Source: Porphyromonas sp. (GTDB lineage Bacteria > Bacteroidota > Bacteroidia > Bacteroidales > Porphyromonadaceae). Taken from it: DNA of 12,687 nucleotides. Of this stretch, positions 8,815 to 12,687 are shown in pieces (the stretch's first letter is position 1; each line of letters starts with the position of its first letter). The stretch covers positions 1 through 12,687 of the forward strand of contig JASBZJ010000029.1 of assembly GCA_029983495.1 (NCBI GenBank), in the 5' to 3' direction. A program made the translations under genes and the position numbers. The notes under the pieces were generated by a model. The model saw only the letters and a program-made list of their open reading frames with translations. It was not told the DNA's origin and searched no databases.

Positions 8815-8845
8815 CAAAGTTATTGTACTTTTGCCACAGTTACAG
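8815..8845 (-). promoter_or_regulatory. Probable porT promoter
   Basis: The minus strand has TAACTTTG (8815-8822), a full TAnnTTTG match, preceded at a 20-base spacer by CTG (8843-8845), one base from the TTG -33 motif. A start near 8809 would leave about 35 bases before the porT ATG. The box lies only three bases from the -7 box of the opposite promoter. Confidence 0.5.
8826..8833 (+). promoter_or_regulatory. Probable upp promoter -7 box
   Basis: TACTTTTG at 8826-8833 matches the Bacteroidota -7 box TAnnTTTG and sits 34 bases before the upp ATG, giving a leader of about 28 bases. The -33 side is poor: near 8804 there is only GTT. This box would drive the upp-U32 pair. Confidence 0.5.
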
Positions 8846-8867
8846 TTATTGAATCGAAAAAACTCTC

Positions 8868-9527
8868 ATGGTTGAAGTAATAAATTTCAGCAATACCCCC
8901 TCGCTATTATGCGACTTTGTGGCCGAAATGCGTCACGTTGATATCCAAACCGACAGAATGCGATTTAGGCGAAACATTGAGCGTATAGGCGAAACTATGG
9001 CTTACGAAATAAGTAAAAGGCTACGTTACGAAATGTGTTCAATTCCCTCCCCTTTAGGGATTGCGGAAGGGTTTCGATTAAGTCAGCAGGTAGTACTCGG
9101 AACAATATTACGTGCTGGTCTTCCCTTTCACCACGGTTTCCTGAATTACTTCGATCATGCCGAAAATGCTTTTGTTTCGGCCTACCGAAAATATAAAGAT
9201 GCCCTCCGCTTTGATATTCATGTTGAGTATATAGCTTGCCCCGACCTAACAGGTAAGGTTTTGATTTTAACCGACCCCATGCTAGCTACAGGAAGTTCAA
9301 TGGAAATGGCCTATCGCGCATTACAAACACGTGGTATTCCTTGCGACTTACATATTGCCTCGGTAATTGCAAGCAAACAGGCATTGGACTACTTAAAGCA
9401 AAACTTGCCAAACGACAGAAATGTTACTATTTGGACGGCTGCGCTTGACGATGAAATCAACGAACATTCGTACATTATTCCTGGGTTAGGCGATGCTGGC
9501 GATTTAGCCTATGGAGAAAAACTATAA
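8868..9527 (+). CDS. upp: Uracil phosphoribosyltransferase
   Basis: Cytoplasmic pyrimidine salvage enzyme that makes UMP from uracil and PRPP. The 219-residue length is normal. ILRAGLPFHHGFL (80-92) is a conserved core segment. LTDPMLATGSSM (134-145) is the PRPP-binding loop, with Ser at 143 where many homologues have Gly (DPMLATGGS). YIIPGLGDAGDLAYG (202-216) is the uracil-binding region; Leu213 replaces the common Arg. The start is the first ATG of the frame and fits the family N-terminus. The last 17 bases overlap the downstream U32 gene, so translation of the two is probably coupled. The RFDIHVEYIACPDLTGK stretch (114-130) resembles other Bacteroidota members. Confidence 0.95.
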   Translation: MVEVINFSNTPSLLCDFVAEMRHVDIQTDRMRFRRNIERIGETMAYEISKRLRYEMCSIPSPLGIAEGFRLSQQVVLGTILRAGLPFHHGFLNYFDHAENAFVSAYRKYKDALRFDIHVEYIACPDLTGKVLILTDPMLATGSSMEMAYRALQTRGIPCDLHIASVIASKQALDYLKQNLPNDRNVTIWTAALDDEINEHSYIIPGLGDAGDLAYGEKL

Positions 9528-11385
9528 GGCTAACCGTACAAAATTAGAACTATTAGCCCCTGCCGGTTCGCTGGATATTGGTTTAAAAGCGATTTCAGCT
9601 GGGGCTGATGCTGTATACATTGGAGCCCCTAAGTTCGGAGCACGAGCTGCAGCGGGGGTATCGCTTGCCAATATAGCTACACTTGTTAACCGTGCACATT
9701 TATATGGCGTAAAAGTATATGTTGCCCTTAACACTATACTATACGACAGTGAATTAAACCAAGCCGAAAGCTTAGCTAAGGCACTTTATCTTATAGGTGT
9801 TGATGCTTTAATTATTCAGGATTTTTCCCTCCTTTCGCTTGATTTACCCCCAATTCCTTTACATGCAAGTACACAATGCCATAACAATGACGCAGAAACC
9901 CTTTATCGGTTGGAAAAATTGGGCTTTGAACAAGCTGTACTTGCCCGAGAATTGAATGTAGAACAAACCCGAAATATTGCAAATTCGCTTTCAACGCTTA
10001 AGCTCGAAACCTTTATACACGGGGCATTATGCGTATGCTATAGTGGACAATGTTATCTATCTCAAGCGTTTAAGGGGCGAAGTGCCAACCGTGGCGATTG
10101 CGCCCAACTATGTCGTCTACCTTATTCCCTTTACGATTCTGAAGGAAAACATATACGCGAAAACCAATACCTATTATCGCTAAAGGATTTGAACCGTAGC
10201 CATATACTTCCCGAACTTATAAGAGCTGGGGTAACGTCCTTCAAAATTGAGGGTCGGCTTAAATCAGCATCCTATGTAAAAAACGTAACTGCCTATTATC
10301 GTAACTTACTTGATAGCTTTATTGCCGAACATGCAGAGCATTATAAACGGGCTTCACTGGGAAATCACGAATTCAAGTTTACGCCTAACCCTTTTAAAAG
10401 TTTTTCGAGAGGTGCTACAAATTATCAGTTGTTCGATGGCAATCGAGTAAAAGAACCATTAATACGCCCCAATAGTCCTAAAAGCGAGGGTGAACTACTG
10501 GCTGTAGTTAAACAGGTTAAAGGCTCTGTTATTACACTTACAAAACCTTGCGACCTGCATAATGGCGATGGTGTTTGTTTTTACCAAAACAACGGAACTG
10601 TACAAGGTGGGAGAATAAACCGAGTTATAAACAACAATATGTTCCATTTTTTTGGCGAACAAATCCCACAAAAGGGCACTTTACTATACCGAAATTATGA
10701 TAGCGCTTTTGAAGAGATAATACAACGTAACGATGCTACTAGTCGATCTATCCCCATCCTCATGTTGCTCGAAGCTTTTAAACATAGATTGGATCTTACA
10801 ATGTGGAGTGAGGTTACTAACACCATTTATTGCAAAGTTTCTTTACCGTGTAATCTCGATAGCCAAAAGCAACCGTTGAATAATAAAAAGTTGATTGAAG
10901 CATTATCGAAGCTTGGGAATACCCCCTTTACGGCAACTGATGTACAAGTACTAAATAATGGCTGGTTTGTTCCCCCCTCATTAATAACAGAGTTACGCAG
11001 AAAAGCGACTGTAGCGCTTATACGTGTACTAAAAATAAAACACCTAGCACACACACTTTACAGACCAACAATTGAAAGCCTTAAGTACAAAATTACATTC
11101 CCTACAACGCTTAGTTACCAAAGCAACGTAAGCAACAAAGTGGCACTAAGCGTATACCAAAAACTTGGAGTAAATAATATTGCCCCTGCCTTTGAATTAG
11201 AACAAACTGGAAATGAAGCGTTGATGACAACAAAGCATTGCTTGCGCCGATTTCTTGGTTACTGTACGCTCGAGAATAAGCAGTTCCCATATAAGGAACC
11301 GCTTTTTCTGAGTAGTGGCTCCCTAAAAATTCAGCTTAAGTTCGACTGCAAAAGGTGCCAGATGCTACTTTTTCGAAAAAAATAG
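9511..11385 (+). CDS. U32-family protein (probable RNA-hydroxylation enzyme, annotated as peptidase U32)
   Basis: The protein has 624 residues. A TIM-barrel N-terminus begins LELLAPAGSLDIGLKAISAG (12-31), followed by ADAVYIG. Residues 166-184 fit the U32 signature E-x-F-x2-G-[AS]-L-C-x4-G-x-C-x-L-S exactly. C174, C181, C197 and C201 occupy positions where RlhA/TrhP-type members bind an iron-sulphur cluster. FKIEGRLKSASYV (244-256) is also conserved. The middle (about 370-500) resembles the DUF3656/collagenase-like domain of longer family members. The C-terminus has LMTTKHCLRRF (572-582) and a terminal CKRC motif (614-617). E. coli relatives hydroxylate 23S rRNA C2501 (RlhA) or tRNA U34 (TrhP); older names call the family collagenase or peptidase. 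A modification role is inferred, and the target RNA is unknown. It overlaps upp by 17 bases in a different frame; the ATG at 9511 is the only plausible start. Confidence 0.88.
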   Translation: MEKNYKANRTKLELLAPAGSLDIGLKAISAGADAVYIGAPKFGARAAAGVSLANIATLVNRAHLYGVKVYVALNTILYDSELNQAESLAKALYLIGVDALIIQDFSLLSLDLPPIPLHASTQCHNNDAETLYRLEKLGFEQAVLARELNVEQTRNIANSLSTLKLETFIHGALCVCYSGQCYLSQAFKGRSANRGDCAQLCRLPYSLYDSEGKHIRENQYLLSLKDLNRSHILPELIRAGVTSFKIEGRLKSASYVKNVTAYYRNLLDSFIAEHAEHYKRASLGNHEFKFTPNPFKSFSRGATNYQLFDGNRVKEPLIRPNSPKSEGELLAVVKQVKGSVITLTKPCDLHNGDGVCFYQNNGTVQGGRINRVINNNMFHFFGEQIPQKGTLLYRNYDSAFEEIIQRNDATSRSIPILMLLEAFKHRLDLTMWSEVTNTIYCKVSLPCNLDSQKQPLNNKKLIEALSKLGNTPFTATDVQVLNNGWFVPPSLITELRRKATVALIRVLKIKHLAHTLYRPTIESLKYKITFPTTLSYQSNVSNKVALSVYQKLGVNNIAPAFELEQTGNEALMTTKHCLRRFLGYCTLENKQFPYKEPLFLSSGSLKIQLKFDCKRCQMLLFRKK

Positions 11386-11449
11386 ACTCCTGTTTTTTCC
11401 CTATTCTAGCAGTCTCATCTACCATACTATCATAACGATAGCTCCTTTT

Positions 11450-11485
11450 ATAGTACTCCAAACAAAGGAGTACTATTATTTTTTT
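11450..11485 (+). terminator. Rho-independent terminator of the upp-U32 operon
   Basis: A perfect 10-base-pair stem (ATAGTACTCC at 11450-11459 with GGAGTACTAT at 11467-11476) encloses the 7-base loop AAACAAA. TA and a run of seven T (11479-11485) follow. It lies 65 bases after the U32 stop codon. The opposite strand has no T run after the stem, so it acts on plus-strand transcripts. Confidence 0.85.
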
Positions 11486-11498
11486 CTATTATACCATG

Positions 11499-11529
11499 CT
11501 GTAACATTCCAACATTTTACCTTTCTTTG
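11499..11529 (+). promoter_or_regulatory. Possible promoter of the superoxide dismutase gene
   Basis: TTTCTTTG at 11522-11529 differs from the TAnnTTTG box at one position, and CTG at 11499-11501 lies 20 bases upstream, one base from TTG. The start would fall near 11536, leaving about 39 bases before the ATG at 11575. A promoter is expected here because a strong terminator lies just upstream, but both boxes are imperfect. Confidence 0.3.
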
Positions 11530-11574
11530 TGGTGGACAGAAAAAAGAACAAAAGGATTGATACTACAAAAAGCA

Positions 11575-12306
11575 ATGAAAAACAAGTTTAGAACATCAGT
11601 AAAAATCGTATTAGCCAGTGCTCTGTTGGCCGTTACTTCACAAGGAACATTTGCACAACAAGCACTGCACCAGAATAAAAATAATAGTTCCACCATTAGC
11701 AGTAAAAAAGAGATGAAACATGAACTTATTGCGTTGCCCTATGCAACCGATGCCCTCGAACCCGTAATCAGCAAACAAACTATGGAACTCCACCATGGTA
11801 AACACCACAAAGGTTACGTTGATACCCTTAACAAACTTATCGAAGGAAACGAATTCGAAAACATGAGCCTAGGTGAGATTGTAAAAAAGGCCGAAGGCAA
11901 AATGTACAATCAAGCTGGGCAAATACTTAACCATAACCTTTATTGGTATCAGTTTGCCCCAAATGCAGGTGGGGAGCCTACAGGTAAACTTGCCGAAGCT
12001 ATAAACAAACAATGGGGTAGCTTCGAAAAGTTCAAGGAAGAATTTAACAACGCATGCACTGCCCTTTTTGGTTCTGGTTGGGTATGGCTTGCTGCTGATA
12101 AAGATGGTAAGCTAAGTATTGAAAGCGAACCTAACGCTGGTAACCCTTATCGTAAAGGGCTTAACCCTCTACTTGGTTTTGATGTTTGGGAACATGCTTA
12201 TTACCTAACCTATCAAAACCGTCGTGCTGACCACGTAAAAGATCTTTGGGCCATTGTAAAATGGGAAGAAGTTGCTAATCGTTACGAAAACCCCAAAGAG
12301 TATTAA
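11575..12306 (+). CDS. sod: Exported Fe/Mn superoxide dismutase
   Basis: Converts superoxide to oxygen and hydrogen peroxide. From ATG 11575 the protein has 243 residues, about 45-50 longer than ordinary bacterial Fe/Mn enzymes. The extra N-terminus is a signal peptide (KNKFR, then IVLASALLAVT, likely cleavage after TFA at 27) plus a Ser/Asn/Lys-rich linker. The catalytic domain begins at M47 (MKHELIALPY), where cytosolic homologues start. Predicted metal ligands are all present: H73, H120, D203 and H207, with Y81 as gateway Tyr. Q116 is at the Fe-type second-shell Gln position. G201, two residues before D203, matches the cambialistic P. gingivalis enzyme. The frame extends upstream to TTG 11527, but the signal peptide begins at ATG 11575, so I chose that. 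The product should be periplasmic or secreted; a shorter cytosolic product from ATG 11713 is possible. The gene appears to be transcribed alone. Confidence 0.93.
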   Translation: MKNKFRTSVKIVLASALLAVTSQGTFAQQALHQNKNNSSTISSKKEMKHELIALPYATDALEPVISKQTMELHHGKHHKGYVDTLNKLIEGNEFENMSLGEIVKKAEGKMYNQAGQILNHNLYWYQFAPNAGGEPTGKLAEAINKQWGSFEKFKEEFNNACTALFGSGWVWLAADKDGKLSIESEPNAGNPYRKGLNPLLGFDVWEHAYYLTYQNRRADHVKDLWAIVKWEEVANRYENPKEY

Positions 12307-12314
12307 CCATAATG

Positions 12315-12339
12315 GTATCCCTTATTAGCAAAGGGGTAC
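12315..12339 (+). other. Stable hairpin just after the sod stop codon
   Basis: GTATCCCTT (12315-12323) pairs with AAGGGGTAC (12331-12339) over nine base pairs with one G-T wobble, around the loop ATTAGCA. No T run follows, so it is not a classic terminator. Standing nine bases after the stop codon and ahead of the true terminator, it may protect the 3' end of the mRNA; this is inference. Confidence 0.5.
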
Positions 12340-12355
12340 TTAGGTAAATTAATTG

Positions 12356-12384
12356 GGCGGGCATTATGTTGTCCGCCTTTTTTT
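12356..12384 (+). terminator. Rho-independent terminator after sod
   Basis: GGCGGGCA (12356-12363) pairs with TGTCCGCC (12370-12377) over eight positions, including one G-T wobble, around the loop TTATGT. Seven T (12378-12384) follow at once. It lies about 50 bases after the sod stop. Confidence 0.85.
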
Positions 12385-12511
12385 GTTTTAACGCACTCCA
12401 TGATTTTTGTTGCGAGTTGCTAAGTTAAAGTTGGAGTCCTTTGCACGGTAGCAAGTATCATTATAGGTTATAATATCTATCTGGTAATAAGCGCATTCAT
12501 TTAAGGGGAAT
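12385..12511. other. Intergenic sequence with no identifiable gene
   Basis: Between the sod terminator and the inverted-repeat element I see no open frame with recognisable protein features, no tRNA-like fold and no promoter with both boxes. ACTCCA and TGGAGT (from about 12396 and 12432) could pair across a long loop, which is weak. Confidence 0.5.
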
Positions 12512-12647
12512 TGTAGGGGCGGAGCTGTGTGTCCGCCCGCCATCGTATCGTAATTTATTATCGATGGGAGCAGTTTGATGGGTTACAACCGTAACATCAT
12601 GATTTTGTTCGACACATGCGGGCGGACACTTGAGATCCGCCCCTACA
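12512..12647. repeat. REP-like inverted-repeat element with self-complementary arms
   Basis: The left arm 12512-12540 and the reverse complement of the right arm 12618-12647 share TGTAGGGGCGGA at the outer end and GTGTCCGCCCGC at the inner end. They differ only in 5-6 central bases, with one length difference. Each arm also forms its own hairpin, GGGCGGA pairing with TCCGCCC (7 base pairs, loops of 8 and 9 bases). The 77-base spacer holds a further hairpin, GTTAC pairing with GTAAC around AACC, extended by TGAT/ATCA across a two-base bulge. No transposase or target-site duplication is visible. The layout resembles paired REP/BIME elements or a small MITE-like repeat; dispersion in the genome cannot be judged from one copy. 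Confidence 0.7.
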
Positions 12648-12687
12648 TATCATTATTTTGTTCAGGTTCTTTTTTATTTTCGTCCTG
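12643..12687 (-). CDS. Possible C-terminal tail of a minus-strand gene, cut by window edge
   Basis: Reading inward from the window end on the minus strand, one frame gives 14 codons for a polar tail (QDENKKEPEQNNDM) and then TAG at 12643-12645. Hydrophilic, charged tails like this are common at protein ends. Of the other two frames, one stops within four codons and the other runs through the repeat. The fragment is too short to name, and the frame could be chance. Confidence 0.3.
   Translation of the reverse strand, partial: QDENKKEPEQNNDM

Noticed and set aside
11427..11441. Hairpin CTATC-ATAAC-GATAG before the upp-U32 terminator
   Set aside because: The short AT-rich stem has no T run next to it; the perfect stem at 11450-11476 explains termination.
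11527..11574. Upstream TTG start for the superoxide dismutase
   Set aside because: The added 16 residues (MWWTEKRTKG and six more) would precede a standard signal peptide that begins at ATG 11575, and the TTG falls inside the possible -7 box.

Overview
The window looks like a chromosomal segment of a Bacteroidota bacterium, most likely order Bacteroidales. Four things support this: low-GC coding sequence, TAnnTTTG-type -7 promoter boxes, a PorT-family type IX secretion protein, and an Fe/Mn superoxide dismutase close to what I recall of the Porphyromonas gingivalis enzyme. I cannot fix the genus. No prophage, transposase, CRISPR array, rRNA or tRNA is visible.

Left half, minus strand (about 7893 down to 1): a gene run reading cysS, a family 2 glycosyltransferase, a YfhO-family membrane protein, a TPR/OmpA-like lipoprotein, and a GT-B (family 4-like) glycosyltransferase cut by the window edge. 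Gaps are 17, 27, 89 and 49 bases. A good Bacteroidota promoter precedes cysS, and a weaker one lies before the lipoprotein. Apart from cysS, all these genes look envelope- or glycan-directed: two glycosyltransferases, a polytopic GT-C-like protein and an outer-membrane lipoprotein. They plausibly act on a common surface glycan, but no substrate can be read from the sequence.

Middle (about 8022-11485): a PorT-like protein (minus) and uracil phosphoribosyltransferase upp (plus) diverge from a 93-base region holding two back-to-back -7 boxes. The upp gene overlaps a U32-family gene by 17 bases. U32 proteins are now linked to RNA base hydroxylation rather than proteolysis. The pair ends at a perfect 10-bp-stem terminator.

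Right end (11486-12687): a superoxide dismutase with an N-terminal signal peptide, an internal Met at the usual cytosolic start, and a Gly next to a metal-binding Asp that marks cambialistic enzymes. It is followed by two hairpins, the second a clear terminator. Next comes a 136-base element bounded by near-perfect 29/30-base inverted repeats whose arms fold on themselves, resembling a REP-type intergenic repeat. The last 45 bases may be the tail of a minus-strand gene whose stop codon lies inside the repeat.

Most of the window is ordinary chromosome. The most interesting points are the exported, possibly dual-start superoxide dismutase, the inverted-repeat element, the shared porT/upp promoter region and the unassigned glycan cluster behind cysS. 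No clearly new defence or mobile system is visible.
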